DNA of 64,000 bases, from assembly GCA_963669155.1 (NCBI GenBank), contig OZ022597.1, forward strand, positions 4,793,465 through 4,857,464, read 5' to 3'. The DNA comes from Arbacia lixula. Its lineage: Eukaryota; Echinodermata; Echinoidea; Arbacioida; Arbaciidae. The position numbers and the translations under genes are program-made. A model generated the notes under the pieces. The model was not told where the DNA came from, did not search any database, and was given only the letters and a program-made list of their open reading frames with translations. Below, one piece after another: positions 49,100 through 61,999 of this stretch (its first letter is position 1; each line of letters opens with the position of its first letter).

Positions 49100-50280
49100 G
49101 GATAGTTTTTTCACTTTCCCTGAGAAGGTTCGTAAGCAGTGACTGTGAGATTTTATACATATTTTTGTTAGGGTTTACTGCTTATTTATGCCGAGTTTCA
49201 TAACTGTTGCAAATGGGGCATCCTGTCTTTAGAGTGCGTGAGCTGTGGGGATAATGAACACAATCACTGCTTGACATGCTCGGTACATCTGGCGCGTGAT
49301 CACTGCTCAACTGGCGCCACGCTCCAGTGAACAACACGACCGAGACATTCGACAAACATCACAAACATCCAACAACCCACACACACCGATTGCGGAAGGG
49401 AACGCTGATCAAACAGGCATGTTACAGCGGCGCAGTGCTTATGGATCACCCTGTGTTACAGCGGGAGCATGCTGACTGAACCGGCTTCCTACGATCTCAT
49501 CTGGCCGAGGGGAATGGTATAGGGCAGACCCTGACGGGTCATCAGCTGGTACGATATCAAGGTAAGATGCCACAGGCCAAGTTGGAATAGGGTACGATCT
49601 CCGGTAGGCCACTGCCAAGTTGACACAGCCTTCAAAGAAGAAACGCTCATAACACTGAATGCGAAGGATCCGGATGGCATAATTTCTGAAATAGACATGA
49701 TAGATATTTATGGCTCTGATCCAACACTAAATTATACTTTGTGATTGACTGTTTCATTTATGTCAGGTAGTTTTACAAGTATTGAGTATGACGTTGGAAA
49801 AGGGAGATCCTGGTTGAAGAATTTAAGGTCTTCTAGAAATTATCACATACAGGTTTTTGTAATTTTGTCCTATAGTTTTCCAGTTTTCTAGTATTGGTCC
49901 TACATTCATAACGAAATATTTCTGTTGTGCAATGTTCCCACGGCTTGATTCTTACTCACGTGATCACCGCCTATTGCAAACTCAAGACATTCAGATGTTT
50001 ATATCACTACGATGCCTTTCTAGTGGTCCGTTTTTCATACTGTATTCAAATAAATTCAAACTTTTATCGAGACTACCTCGCAATGAGTGATTACATTCAC
50101 GTACCCGTCCTTATACTGATTCAGTTTAAATGAATGGAATTCATTCTGAATATCTTGCTTGTTGCTAGTCGACAAAACCACGGAAAAGCTTTGAGACAGC
50201 AATTATTCACGTAATGTTAGAAGACATCGTTTGATATGCATTTATGATGAAAATGGTCCATTTGTCAGCGCTTTCCTTAC
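49100..50280. other. Intergenic, no gene seen
   Basis: A GC-richer patch at 49245-49520 has no supported exon. No paired terminal repeats were seen around it. Confidence 0.4.
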
Positions 50281-50289
50281 AAAAGGAAG

Positions 50290-51170
50290 ATCGGATTATG
50301 AAATCTGGCGTCCGTGCAGCTTTCGCTGATATTTCGCATATTCAGTGTATTTGAAAACACAACCGTGATTCAGCTTGGGAATACGCAGGGAGCATAATTC
50401 TTTTTTGATTATGAAAAATCCTTTAATCTGCTTTTGTTTCGAAAAGTAATAAGGAATCATACAAGATGTTTGTATTACTTACAAAATTACTTCACTCTCC
50501 GACATCTTGTGCATATGTGGGATTCAACCATTCTATGATATATTAAGCTGTGTATCATCATTAACGGTGTTTGTGTGCGTTTGCGTGCAGCGCAGATATT
50601 TTACTTGGAAAAAAAAATATTTCTCACGAAAGAGGTTTACGGTACACCATGAGAAAAGTGAAAAGAAATTGAAGGCGAATTGGAAAGCCGAGAAAGTGGA
50701 GATTTTAATGTAGAATATTTTTTCGAAATGAGAGAGTGAAGAGCTGATGAGTAAGTGGACTCGACGTTTCGGGCAGATTGACTGTCCGTTTCCTGAAGAC
50801 GGACAGCCAATCCACTGTTCCCATCTCAGTCCTTCCAGGACTTTACACATGGTGTACCGTAGACATTTTTCGTGATTGATCATACCACCATGCAAACCTT
50901 CAAACATCATTTGTTTATTTCTGTTTGCTGATACCTGATATGCTCATGGAAGTATTTATGTCATTAAGAGAACGGGTCAAGCGAAACGCCTCTCTAAATT
51001 TCTTTTGTTCTCTCTGAGAAGCCGTTGCCACACAATCATGTTCGTCATTGTTCAAACACCTGAAGAGCACCTGATGAAAACACATAACTTTTCAGCGGTG
51101 TGGACATGGGTTCAAAGAAAGAACGTAGTTTCATATCCTTCCATAACAGTATCCCTGCTTTAAGTCCCCA
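50290..51170 (-). repeat. Dispersed repeat family 'B', copy 3, interrupted
   Basis: Inverted relative to 47178-47760; a foreign stretch at about 50625-50880 breaks it between the GCAGCGCAGATATTTTACTT segment and the TTTGTTTATTTCTGTTTGCT segment. That insert is itself bordered by matching GTACACCATG/CATGGTGTACCG inverted ends. Confidence 0.65.
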
Positions 51171-51452
51171 GCTCTGACATTTAGGCTCTGCGGAATGAAG
51201 TGTTAAGCATTTGGTTGGGGATTCATTCCACGATCATGCCATTCGGTCAATAATTTACACTGATACCTTAAGGAATCATATATAGCATTGACATGCATGT
51301 TAACTTGAATGTTGTCTATCAGTCTGTTCATCTTCAAATCGCTGACTGCTAGTTGTAAAGGAAAAGAAGAAGAAAAACATTCTTTGACTTATTAAGGGTG
51401 TGTTAATTTCAACCTGACCCCACTTGTAACGTATTTGTTATTGTTTTCAAGT

Positions 51453-51626
51453 AAGCAAATAATCAACGTCGGTGAAGGTAATGGGACGAAATATCACTTC
51501 CGAGGCGATCTGGATGTAGCTATCTTTCCGAAGCTTTTAGCTGAGGAAAGATAGCGTATACATTCAGATCGCCGAGGAAGTGATAGTTCGTCTCATTGCC
51601 TGAAACCAAGAGTTGATTATTTGCTT
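51453..51626. mobile_element. Hairpin MITE, 174 bp
   Basis: AAGCAAATAATCAAC on the left, GTTGATTATTTGCTT on the right. Inner arms TATCACTTCC-AGGCGATCTG and GAAAGATAG pair with their complements. Confidence 0.8.
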
Positions 51627-52019
51627 TATATTCCACATCTGATACCAACAATCTATAAAATAAATGACAATTTAACGTACAAAAGCATTCGTGTCGGTGC
51701 GGCTACATATTCACGCGACGCTCCGAAACCCGGAAGCAAATTGACTTTGTGCACGTAATTGCTATATAGACTCTACAAATTCCAACGAACGACATGTTGA
51801 TGCTAATTTGTAAGATTTTGACGGAAAAGCAAGAAGTAATCAAAATTCTCTTACCTGTGCGGTATCGGTGAGAACATAGATCCTCCGAGAATACTCTTCA
51901 TAATTGTAATTAATTACAGGCAAGTGAAATTCTAGGTCAATTTTGGTACGAGGTGGTAGAGAATTGCACACTTGCTTTGGTGAAATACTGTGTGGGGGAA
52001 ATGGAAGGCTTGCACTGCT

Positions 52020-52140
52020 TTGTACGTACGCGCGCGGCGCAGCGCGCTATAACCAAAAATTTTAATTTCCGCGCGCGCACCGCGGTGTCGTCTGCGCCGA
52101 TAGTCCGAGCTACGCACTTTTATTTCGCGCGTACTCAAAA
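52020..52140. other. CpG-rich patch with GCGCGC runs
   Basis: CGCGCGGCGCAGCGCGC and CCGCGCGCGCACCGCGG stand out in AT-rich DNA. No splice sites or product recognised; possibly the end of a repeat or an unmethylated island. Confidence 0.5.
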
Positions 52141-52190
52141 TATTGATCACGCGTTTGGACTGTGAGGAGTGAAGAGATCAGCGAAACCAA

Positions 52191-52272
52191 AAAGTACTAT
52201 CACCTAGAGTGTAACGAACTTTCCTTCTCAAAAAAGTACTATCACCTACAGTGTAACGAACTTTTCTGCTCA
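52191..52272. repeat. Two tandem 42 bp units
   Basis: AAAGTACTATCACCTAGAGT then GTAACGAACTTT, and the same at 52233 with CACCTACAGT. Only a few substitutions between units. Confidence 0.85.
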
Positions 52273-52739
52273 GGTGATCAGATGGGAAAAACTACGCTTC
52301 ATCACGTGATCAACTCTTGACCAATCATATAGCAACATTCTTAGTATGTGGAATATAATAACAAATATTTTGTAAACACCTAGTATCATATATTTTGAAA
52401 GAGCATTTTCTCTTTTTTTTCTGAGCACTGCTAAGCTCCGCTTCTTTAACATTTGCCTAACCCTTGTGCCACAACAACGGGTGAAATGAGCTGAACAATG
52501 TGCAAAGTCAGTGGCATGATTATGCATTGTAATGACTGTATTGAATGCTGCACTTTGTCACAACGACATCACATGTCTTCACACAATACTGTCTGGCAGC
52601 CTTTTATATAGGAATAATCGTTGTGCCAGGAATATCCCAAATTTACCATGGAAGAAAATGATACGTTGGTATTTTTTTACAAACCTGGTATATGAGTGTG
52701 AGAATTGAGAGGAGAGGTTGCAGCAGGGAGGTGGTAGGA

Positions 52740-54165
52740 AGAAGAAGAAACTCGAGCATAATACATTCAACCATCTGCATGGGTTCTAAAGCAGGCTCAT
52801 GAATGTCAAAACATTCCGAAATCATAACAATGCTTTCGTGTACCATATGCCAGGCCGACATTTAGCTGTTGACAACTTGAAAAGAAATTTCTTGAATTGT
52901 CCATTTGTCTCTAGAAGCTTTGATTTGACTAGGGAAGTGTTATCGGAAGGAGTAGAAACTCGAGCATAATACATTCAAACATCTGTATGGGTTCTAAAGC
53001 GTGCTCATGAATGTCAAAAGAATTCCATAATCATGGAAATGCTTTGATGTTCCATGTGCCGAGCCGACATTTAGCTGATGTCAACTTGAAAAGAAATTTC
53101 TTTAATTTCCCATTTGTCTGTAGACGTTTTGTTTTTGACAAATTCGTTTGCAAACTATAAGGGAGTTCACGGCAGATAATGACAGATCCTAATACTTTGC
53201 TTTTGTTTCAAAAAGTATTGAGGAATCATTAAAATCGGACATATAAGCTATTTGTATTAATTACAAAATTGACCAATTTCTTCACTTTCCGACAACTTGT
53301 GCATTTGGGGGATTCAACCAGCCTCAAAATGATATATTAAGCTGTGTGTTATCATTAACGGCGTTTGTGTGTGTTTGCGTGAAGCAGAGATATTTTACTT
53401 GAAAAACTTGTTTATTTGTGTTTGCTGATACCTGCTGTGCTCATAGAAGTATTAATGTCATTAACAGAACGGGAAAAGCGAAATGAGACTGTACATTTCT
53501 TTTGTTCTCTCTGAGAAACCGTTGCCACACAATCATGTTCATAATTGTTCAAACACCTGAACAGCACCTGTTGAGAACACCATAAATTTTCAGCGGCTTG
53601 GCACATGGGTTCAAAGAAAGAAAGTTGCTTCCTATCCTTCCATAACACATCCCTGATTTGACAATTTTGGGGGCAAACTATAAGGAAGTTAAGGGCAGAT
53701 TATGACAGATCTTAACTCTGCTTTTGTTTCGACAATTAATGATGAATCATTTTTGTATTACTTACAAATTTATTCACTTTCCGACATCTTGTGCATTTGC
53801 GGGATTCAACCATTCTCAGAATGATAAATTAAGTTGTGTACTTGAATTATCATTAACTGTGGTTGCGTTTGCGTGCAGGGGAGATAGTTTACTCGAACAA
53901 CTTGTTTATTTGTGTTTGCTGATACCTGTTGTGCTCATGGACGTATTAATGCCATTAACAGAAGGGGACAAGCGAAACGCGACTCTTTTGTTTTGTTTTC
54001 TTTTGTTCTTTCTGAGAAACTGTTTCCACACAATCATGTTCATAATTGTTCTTGAACAATCTTGAACAGCACCTGTTGAGAACACATAACTTTTCAGCGG
54101 CGTGGCACATGGGTTCAAAGAAAGAAAGTTGCTTTATATATATCCTTCCATAACACATCCCTGGT
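52740..54165 (-). repeat. Dispersed repeat family 'B', three head-to-tail copies or fragments
   Basis: A fragment at 52740-52925, a long copy at 52950-53660 and a shorter copy at 53660-54165, all inverted relative to 47178-47760. The phrase TCTGAGAAACCGTT, the ATGGGTTCAAAGAAAGAAAG segment and CCTTCCATAACACATCCCTG recur in the last two. Confidence 0.75.
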
Positions 54166-54923
54166 TGCAGTGACTAGTTATTGGCATAACTGTGTCTATT
54201 GTTCAGCTCACTTCTACTTTTGATGATGTTATGACAAGAGTCATGGTATGGGGGATTATTTAGAGTTGTGGCTTAGCATAGGCCACTCACTACATGGACT
54301 GAATCCATACATTCGATTGTACGAAGGATGATAAGTACATGGATATCCATCCCTTTGAAAAAAGTTTGATTCCACCACTTAATAGTCATGACTAGTAGCT
54401 GCTCTCAACAATATGATGCATACCTGGATCCCCTGGATTTTATAATAGGTCATACACATTCCTATACATGCACACATTTCAGCTTTCGCCGCTGAACTTT
54501 TGATTTTGGAATGTGTGATGGACATTGGGCACTGTTGTGTTCCGAATTTATTATCTCATACACACCGTATTTTCAGATCCAAAATTGTCCGAAAGTGAAA
54601 ATCTCATGAAATATTCCAAGGATTATTACAAGGAAAGTAATTGATAAAAGGTCGCAAAACCTGTCTCTAAAAAATTACATCCCTTGACATTATGATCTGT
54701 CAATATCAGCTTGATGCGAGTTGAAAAGTTTTTAATAATTTTTCAAGTGTCAAAAGTTTTTTTAACACCTAGTACTAAGTAGGGTCCACTCAGCAACGAA
54801 CATGGGATCAAAGAAAAAAAATCCGTAAAAAGCTTTCTTTTGTGGCTTCGAGGGACGTAAAATGAATGTTCTTTAAATAAACGGCTGGTGGTACTTATAA
54901 AATATTCCTGATTTCTCCAATGA

Positions 54924-55062
54924 TAGTGCCATTCTCATTGGGCTTAAAAAAATATCGAAGTTAGACAAATCTAGAAGTTAGAGTGAAAGCCGAATGGTCC
55001 TATTGTCCCTGTCCCCTAACTTCGATATTTTTCTAACTTAAGCCCAATGAGAATTGCACTGA
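54924..55062. mobile_element. MITE, 139 bp, copy 1
   Basis: Ends TAGTGCCATTCTCATTGGGC and GCCCAATGAGAATTGCACT are inverted. Related copy at 63089-63226 with the interior in opposite orientation. Confidence 0.85.
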
Positions 55063-55104
55063 TGTTCCCCTTCTTAAGCAATTCACACATAGTAATAAAC
55101 TTTT

Positions 55105-55289
55105 GTCGACCGAGACCTGGACAATTCAATGGAGCGTGACTTACCGTTTCCGACGACACCGTTACCCCTCGAAAAGGAGCAAGATTGAGCAACTCTTGTC
55201 GACCGAGACTCGGACAGTTCAATGGAGCGTGACTTATCGTTTCCGACGATACCCGTCAGCCCTCGAAAAGGAGCAAGATTTAGCCAGGA
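55105..55289. repeat. Two tandem 93 bp units
   Basis: GTCGACCGAGACCTGGACAA at 55105 and GTCGACCGAGACTCGGACAG at 55198, each ending CTCGAAAAGGAGCAAGATT. CpG-rich for the region. Product or class unknown. Confidence 0.85.
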
Positions 55290-55441
55290 GATTAATGCCA
55301 AGTATCGTGCAAGTGCCCGTAGTATTATAATATAGTTTGTTATCATTATTATTACTTGAGAACCTGCTCAGTTAAGCCAAAGCATTTGTACAAATTCTGT
55401 GAAAATCATTATCAGTATTATTATTATGAGAATACCTGATG

Positions 55442-55801
55442 AGGGAATATCCTGTACCGGGAAGACAAAAAGCCTTCAAAAGGGTGATCGTGAGCAATCT
55501 TCATACCAATGGTCTTGAATTCATGTATTGTTCGTTTTAGAAACTTGCTGAAAGTTATTTACCCTCATATGATTCACATATGGAGTAATTAGTGATTAAA
55601 TCCCAAATCGTCAAAATGTTCGGCCCAAACAATTTGAGGATTTGTGAGTTCATCACTGATTACTCCAAATGTGGATAATTTTAGGGCAAATAACTTTGTC
55701 AAGTTTCTAAAATGGACAATACATGAATTTAAGATTATTGGCAAGAAGATTGCTCACGATCACCTTTTGAAGGACATTTTGTCTTCCCAGTACAATATAT
55801 G
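55442..55801. mobile_element. Long-hairpin MITE, diverged copy of 38411-38775
   Basis: Same arms (AGCCTTCAAAAGGGTGATCG, TCATGTATTG, ATTTACCCTCATATGATTC) and centre (AAAATGTTCGGCCC) as the copy at 38411, with more mismatches. The flanking TTAA is lost. Confidence 0.85.
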
Positions 55802-56649
55802 GATATATACTGTATATATCTTGCCTTCGAACTTACAAGAAGGTGCCTCTTGTGTAAAAGACGCCCTCTCCCAATATATTGCAATTTAATCCTTTCTGTG
55901 GCACATCAAATGCTATTCATATCTGTGCCTTACTCAATTTGCTCCCTTGCCTCAAATGATATAAACTGTCACAAAATACTGTGCCAAAAAGTATACTCTA
56001 TCCCAATTACATACTGAATACTACCAAGGTAAACGATCCAAGCACTTCAGGAATCCTTTTCATATTTTGCTGCGTTCCATGCATACCTACATGTGTCCAA
56101 ACAAACCTGTGCCTATAGATCTATACTCTCTGACAACATACGTGCACCAATATTTGTGTTCTGAGAACATACTCTGTCCCAATCGTGGGGCTCGAAAAAG
56201 CACACACTGTTCACAGCGGTACATCCACAGTTCCTTAACCAATAAGACTGACTGTGACTGACGCCACCCCTCTCCACCTCTGGGCAATTTGGTAGCCATC
56301 TTTTCCGGCATGGTCACGTTCAATGATCCACTTTGGTGAGTTTGGTGTTCCTAGTCGCCACACCGCGACTCCTCCGCCTTGGGAAGCTTTCATCTGTTCC
56401 CTTGAAGCGTTCCTTGGTTTCATGAGCCTTGCTCACACACCTTCATGAAGTACGTATAGAGTTGAATGGTCAGACATGTCCAGTGGGCGTGTTCACGCCA
56501 CCCCCATAAGGAAAATACCCATAGCTTACGAAAAAACTGAAGTTTACGAGAATAGATCCAGGCCCCGTTACTTTGTCCATTCAGAGAGGTGTCAGAACTG
56601 GAGTCAGCACGAAGAGTACTTTATTCCTACACCAGTCGCATTCATTGAT

Positions 56650-57330
56650 AGCACAATATAATTGGCTCTTTGATCCAGTCACGACCGCCGCCAAACAGGC
56701 AAGACTAATTTGGATTGCATTTTGAGGACTATATATGTTTGTATGCGCAGAAGACTTCAGAACTTCTTCATGTACTAAATTGCTCGCGCGTGCAGAAGTC
56801 GTTCGTCTTATAATTATACGATTCTGTGAATTTCAAATCATATTGTTGTTTCGTCTTTGTGATAAATGGAGAATACTGCAGAAAACATGTCAGAGAAATG
56901 CCTCCATATCGCACATTGGTCAATCATGTTCCCTTACAAATATCTTGTGAATCGTGTAATTGAGTGTTTTACCCTCCACGGAACCATCCTCAGTTTCGTG
57001 TCTGGAGGTGTCCGAAAATGTTACGGAACAAATTCTCTCTATAATTTTATCAAAACGTTGCTTACCCCCAAACTAATTCACAGTTTGTGTATCATGATAA
57101 GCTTATGAACTCACAACGTAGGCTGAAAGATTGACGTACATCTTAAACCAAATTTTCTTTTTGTTATTAGAGGAGGGCATTGTCTAGTTAGATATACAAT
57201 GCATAGTTTAAAACACCCAGATGACCTGATTTTTTATGAGGTGGCAACCATGATAGATCAAAGGAAGTCGATCCGAGCACCGTCCATCTATGATAGGTCC
57301 ATGGTTCATTCCTACCTCCCCAAAGTGGAT
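56650..57330 (+). repeat. Dispersed repeat family 'D', copy 2
   Basis: Inverted counterpart of 34019-34720. Landmarks GGAGGTGTCCGAAAATGTTA, CCCAAACTAATTCACAGT and GATAGATCAAAGGAAGTCGA. Confidence 0.65.
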
Positions 57331-57429
57331 ACTAACCTCTCATACTCGGCGTTTGATAAGAACACTTTTGACAATTGCAAAACTTTCTATGTATCTACGA
57401 TGGTTTGATTAAGAACTATCATTCCTTTC

Positions 57430-59330
57430 CAATAACATGAAGAAGAGATTATTAGGATTGGACCATTTATGAGCAGATTTCAGTTAGTGCGCTGCACTGA
57501 CCATAGGGTATTTAAACCCCTACTTACTACAATTTTGTATCACACCTGACGAAGTGTTGCAGCGGCGCACGAAACGTCGTGATCTTTTCGATTCCGTTTA
57601 CCTTACATTGCGAGAAAAATGATTATCAGTAGCCATTTTTCCGCAATGAGTAACATATTTAGCATTAAGAGATTATTTGATAGCAGGATGAACTGTTTCT
57701 TGCACAGATTTTAAACTCGTATTTGACAAAACGAACTGCTTCAATCATCGTTATTCTCATGTTAAAAGTAAACGGATTAAGCGCGTTTCTTATTCGCTTG
57801 TCCTCACACCAGGTGTTAAAAAGTATCTTTACACATTTGAAGAAAAAAAAATGATTAAATATAAGCTACAACTCCAATGAATCTGAAATTTACAAATCGA
57901 ATGGTCAAAGGATGTCACATGTTTTAGAAGTAAGTAACGTCACATTTCATCAATTATTATGCTTGTAATAATCCTTATCATTTCCCCCCGATTTCCCGGG
58001 TTTCCTTAACATGATTCAGACCTCCGCTGATTCGTCTCTCCGAGTATGCTGGTATGAGGAACTCTCCGTGTGCCATGTGCATTATTGGGTGCATTCTTGC
58101 GATGTCGATAGAAGAGCACATACATCATTTGATTTAGTGCAGAAGGGGATCAGTCACATGTTTACTCTTTCTCTACCAGTCAACGTCCTACTTTATCCTG
58201 TCAATGGGACGTGCACTATATCTAGTGCAAGAATGCCTCAATCATGCAATGAGTACATAAGCGATGACGTCTATGATTTGAAATACATACATGTTAACGC
58301 ATGCAATCTAAAAATGGGGAATGCGGTATTCTGCAAGTATTATCAGAGTTAACTATGCATGCATGATTAATGAGATGGAAAGTAAACCTCAATACATGCC
58401 TGCTATGGTCGTGCGTATGAGCTTTTTATCTCTGTGTATGGCACATTGTTACTATTTTTAGTTTGTTTGGTAATACACACAATGTCTAGAGAGCAGTATT
58501 TTCTCAGGCACATAAATGGTTATAGAGAGTACGTCACGTGACAAATGGTTTGTGACAGCCAATCCGATCACAAGAGGTTTGATAGACTGGAAAGCTGTAG
58601 TCTTATCCTTGACCGTTTGTCAGAGAGACATTACATATGTTTGCTAGAGGTTCAACTATCTTATTAATGACTTTTTATGAGTAAATACTGTCATATCCAT
58701 GCTATATGTAGCATCCTGCAGTACAACCATGCCTAGCAGACAACTATAATCATCACGGACGACATGATATCTACAGGCAGTGTCTGCCAGAGATATGACC
58801 GTGTTGTTTTCAGGACGGTGTTTTTTTTAAATAATATTGTTATCTTGACACCCGTGTCATGCATGACTGTGTATTCTGTAAGAGCCAACAACTGCTACTG
58901 CAGTACCATTCATACCGTGTTCAAAGTACAATGACAGTATACTGCCCGAGTTAGCTGGTATTGAAAAACTAAAACATGTTCTCACAGAGTGTGGATGCGT
59001 ATGCCTCTGCGTTTTGGCAAAATGCGTATGTCGATAACATGCATGTGTCGGCTGCTATTTACTAACCTTTATCTGTGAACATTATATATAATCCTGCTAC
59101 TTTCCATCATAGTTATATGCTTACCCGAGGTTTACCCGACATAGCAACAACTAATGTATGCAAAGTGGATTTCGAGTACTGAAATACAGGTTAGGTACAG
59201 GTTAATAGAATAACCCTTTACTAGGCCCCGAGGGAAGAAACATCCATAAATTTGACTATATTACTGGTAAACCGGTCTATTACGAATGTATCGTAATTCA
59301 ATGTATGGGATTAAACTGCACACAACATAA
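57430..59330. other. Intergenic, no supported gene
   Basis: One open frame of 113 codons at 58011-58352 (+) has no recognised family, no clear codon signal and no splice context, so it is not called. Confidence 0.4.
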
Positions 59331-59334
59331 TATG

Positions 59335-59340
59335 AGAGAA

Positions 59341-59382
<42 letters not shown>
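59335..59382. repeat. (GA)n microsatellite
   Basis: GAGAGA run abutting a 'CRE-box' MITE fragment. Confidence 0.9.
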
Positions 59383-59537
59383 CACCTCGCACGTGACGTC
59401 ACAAAATTGAAATTTCAAAAGATAACTTTCTCATCTTTTTACGGATTTTCGCTAAACCCTCACAAATATGTTTCCTTCATGTTTTTTCTGTTTGTATTGA
59501 AACCAAATTATCCTCAGGGTTAGAAATCCCTTTAAGC
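59383..59537. repeat. TTAA 'CRE-box' MITE, right-arm copy
   Basis: GCACCTCGCACGTGACGTCA, then ACGGATTTTCGCTAAACCCT, ending ATCCCTTTAA. The left half is missing where the GA run begins. Confidence 0.8.
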
Positions 59538-59539
59538 GT

Positions 59540-60820
59540 GTTCACCCATTGGTGTCGGTCAAGAGAGAGACGGGTTCTTGCAAAATGATCAATGACCATA
59601 CTAAAACACCACAGTAGAAAGACGACTCAATGCAGACAACGGCTATGGAGTTTATGAGCAGGTTTTCTTGTACAGGTTACTATAATAAAGGTTTCAATGA
59701 AAAGCAACATGCACGGGAGTCGGGAAACAACTCAAATGGTCTTTATGGGCAGGTCGTCTTTCTTTACAGGTAGTCGCTGAAACGGGTTTCCCTGTATGTA
59801 TTTGTAATCGTGTTCTTCACGTAAAAAGACTTGACTGAATTACATGAAAAACGCATTTGACAAACAACAGATCCAATCACTTCAAGAGACATGTCAATAG
59901 AAACATTTAGTTTAGAAGGCAGAAGTCACAATGAAGCAGGAGTGACAAACTTGTTATGTACGGGATGTTGACGAAGAGCTAACCCAATACATGTCAACAC
60001 ATCATGACTTTATTTACGAACAGTGAAGTGGCTGACTTTCATGTAAATTACGAGTGTACGTCATTTGTGCTCTTGTTTTGTTTTTAATTGCACGAATACC
60101 TCCCTATCATTTAAAGATCCCCTGACATCAAAATGTATGTTGACATTTGCAGTGACAGATACAGGTGATTGTAATACTGCGTTAATACGACTTTAATGGA
60201 AAAGTTGTGAATACATTATTAACACTTGCTGTGTTCTCTTAGTCAATACTCGTTGACCGGCATCATTCACAGATCCGCACTAATCTCTTGAACTAATAAC
60301 GTCCATAGAGAGGGCTTTGTACTGAATCATTCAATCCTCCAACTTGCACAGCACACGCCCTGTAGTCCGTGCACATATTGCAGGTCGTTAAAGGGTCATG
60401 TACTGGCAGGATTACATGGTTTTAAGGGATTACAGACAGCTTTAAAAGAACATAGAAAGTCATAAATAGACTCAGTCAAATAGAATCAGCAGCTATTTAA
60501 GCTGATTACACTTTTTAAGAATGGTTTAAGCCCTCATTGAATGTAATCATACTGTAGATGTTCAACAGCTAGAGATTATCCTTAAGCCCGGTTAAATCAT
60601 CACTGTGATCATACTATTAAAATCAAAATCTAGACTTTCTGAATAGTGTAATCATGCCTACAAAGTAAACATACTAGGCCTATACTCGATTAAATCACCA
60701 TTAAATCATTTTTTTATATGACAATCCCTCCTTCACATTACGGTCGTAACACCTATGCTTTGACCACGCGGGAACAAACCAGTGGGAAACTGTAACGTCT
60801 CTTTATGATATTGAAATAAC
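59540..60820. other. Intergenic, no gene seen
   Basis: AT-rich. 60112-60150 is one end of the family C MITE (AGATCCCCTGACATCAAAAT). Confidence 0.45.
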
Positions 60821-60827
60821 AGCTTAA

Positions 60828-61310
60828 TGGGATAGTTCACACTGAAATGCATTGGTTTCGATAAAAGTAGAAATATGAAAGACACATATTAGTGAGGGTT
60901 TGATGATAATCCGTCAAAGGATATGAGAACGTTATGATCTTTTGAAATTGCGAGGTGGTCTCCCATAATGTTGTCTGCTGTATACTTCCATAAGTTTTTC
61001 TTTTCTGTTTTTTAAAACGGAATATATATGATTTTATAGAGGTATGTACATAAGAATTTGTTTCTAGTGATGTATCAAATGAACAAGTCAAAAGATACAT
61101 ATCTTTTTGAGAAAATTGACAATTTCAAAAAAGATTGTACGAATCATATGGGAGAGTACCTCGCATGTGACGTCACAAAATCAAAAATTTTAAAAGACCA
61201 TAACTTTCTTATCCTTTGACGGATTTTCATCAAACCTTCATTAATATGATTTTTTCTTTCATATTTCTGCTTTTATCGATACCAACTTAATTTCAGGGAG
61301 ACCTATCCCT
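60828..61310. mobile_element. TTAA 'CRE-box' MITE, full-length copy (483 bp)
   Basis: Ends TGGGATAGTTCACACTGAAA and GGAGACCTATCCCT, with TTAA at 60824-60827 and 61311-61314. Arms of about 170 bp. The right arm carries CCTCGCATGTGACGTCACAA; the left arm box is partly deleted. Confidence 0.88.
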
Positions 61311-61632
61311 TTAAATCTCGTTTACCCGTAGTTTGCTAGACATAGCACTAGGTAATTGCATTTCCCATTTGAATATAATTTGTAGCGTGCAACTTTGATG
61401 TTTGTGTACATTTCGTATATTATGTATATAACTTCATTGTTTTGCGTCTTAAAATGATTTTGTAATTATTTAATCAGTTGTTGTTGTTGTTGTTTTCTTA
61501 AAGTAATAGTTTATGATATTTACTTTAATAGGAGAAATAAATGAATTGAATTGAATTGAATTGAATAGCGCTGCTCGATAGGGTTTGGGAGTAAAAAAAA
61601 AACAAAAAATACTTCAATGGTGTAGAAAGAGT

Positions 61633-61994
61633 TCAGGCCCGGTCACACCGCTAGAAATTTGCTGGAGCGTTCCTGGAGCGGTGGGAAAAAAATTGTCACC
61701 GCTCGTTACCCTTCACCACCGTTTAACAGAAGTTGGCCCCCGTTCAGGCAACTCCGTATACGCTCGGCCACCCTTGATGGTCCCTCTATACCGCTCCAAA
61801 TGTGTCGGAATGTGTCACCGCTCGTTACCCTTCACCACCGTTTAACAGAAGTTGGCCCCCGTTCAGGCAACTCCGTATACGCTCGGCCACCCTTGATGGT
61901 CCCTCTATACCGCTCCAAATGTGTCGGAATTCGGCCCCCTCTCCCTACCGTTCAAGGAACGCTTCAAAAAAAGTTCGGGCGGTGTGACCGGGCC
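61633..61994. mobile_element. Harbinger-like MITE with internal 119 bp tandem duplication
   Basis: Ends AGGCCCGGTCACACCGC and GCGGTGTGACCGGGCCT are perfect 17 bp inverted repeats; the flanks are TTC and TTA, near the TWA target. Two apparently identical 119 bp units lie at 61697-61815 and 61816-61934. Open frames inside are repeat artefacts. Confidence 0.85.
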
Positions 61995-61999
61995 TTTAA

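Noticed and set aside
49305-49330. TGGCGCCA sequence resembling a retroelement primer-binding site
   Set aside because: No flanking long terminal repeats or coding remnants were seen around it.
58011-58352. 113-codon Cys-rich open frame
   Set aside because: No signal peptide, splice sites or recognised family; a frame of this length is expected by chance in this much sequence.
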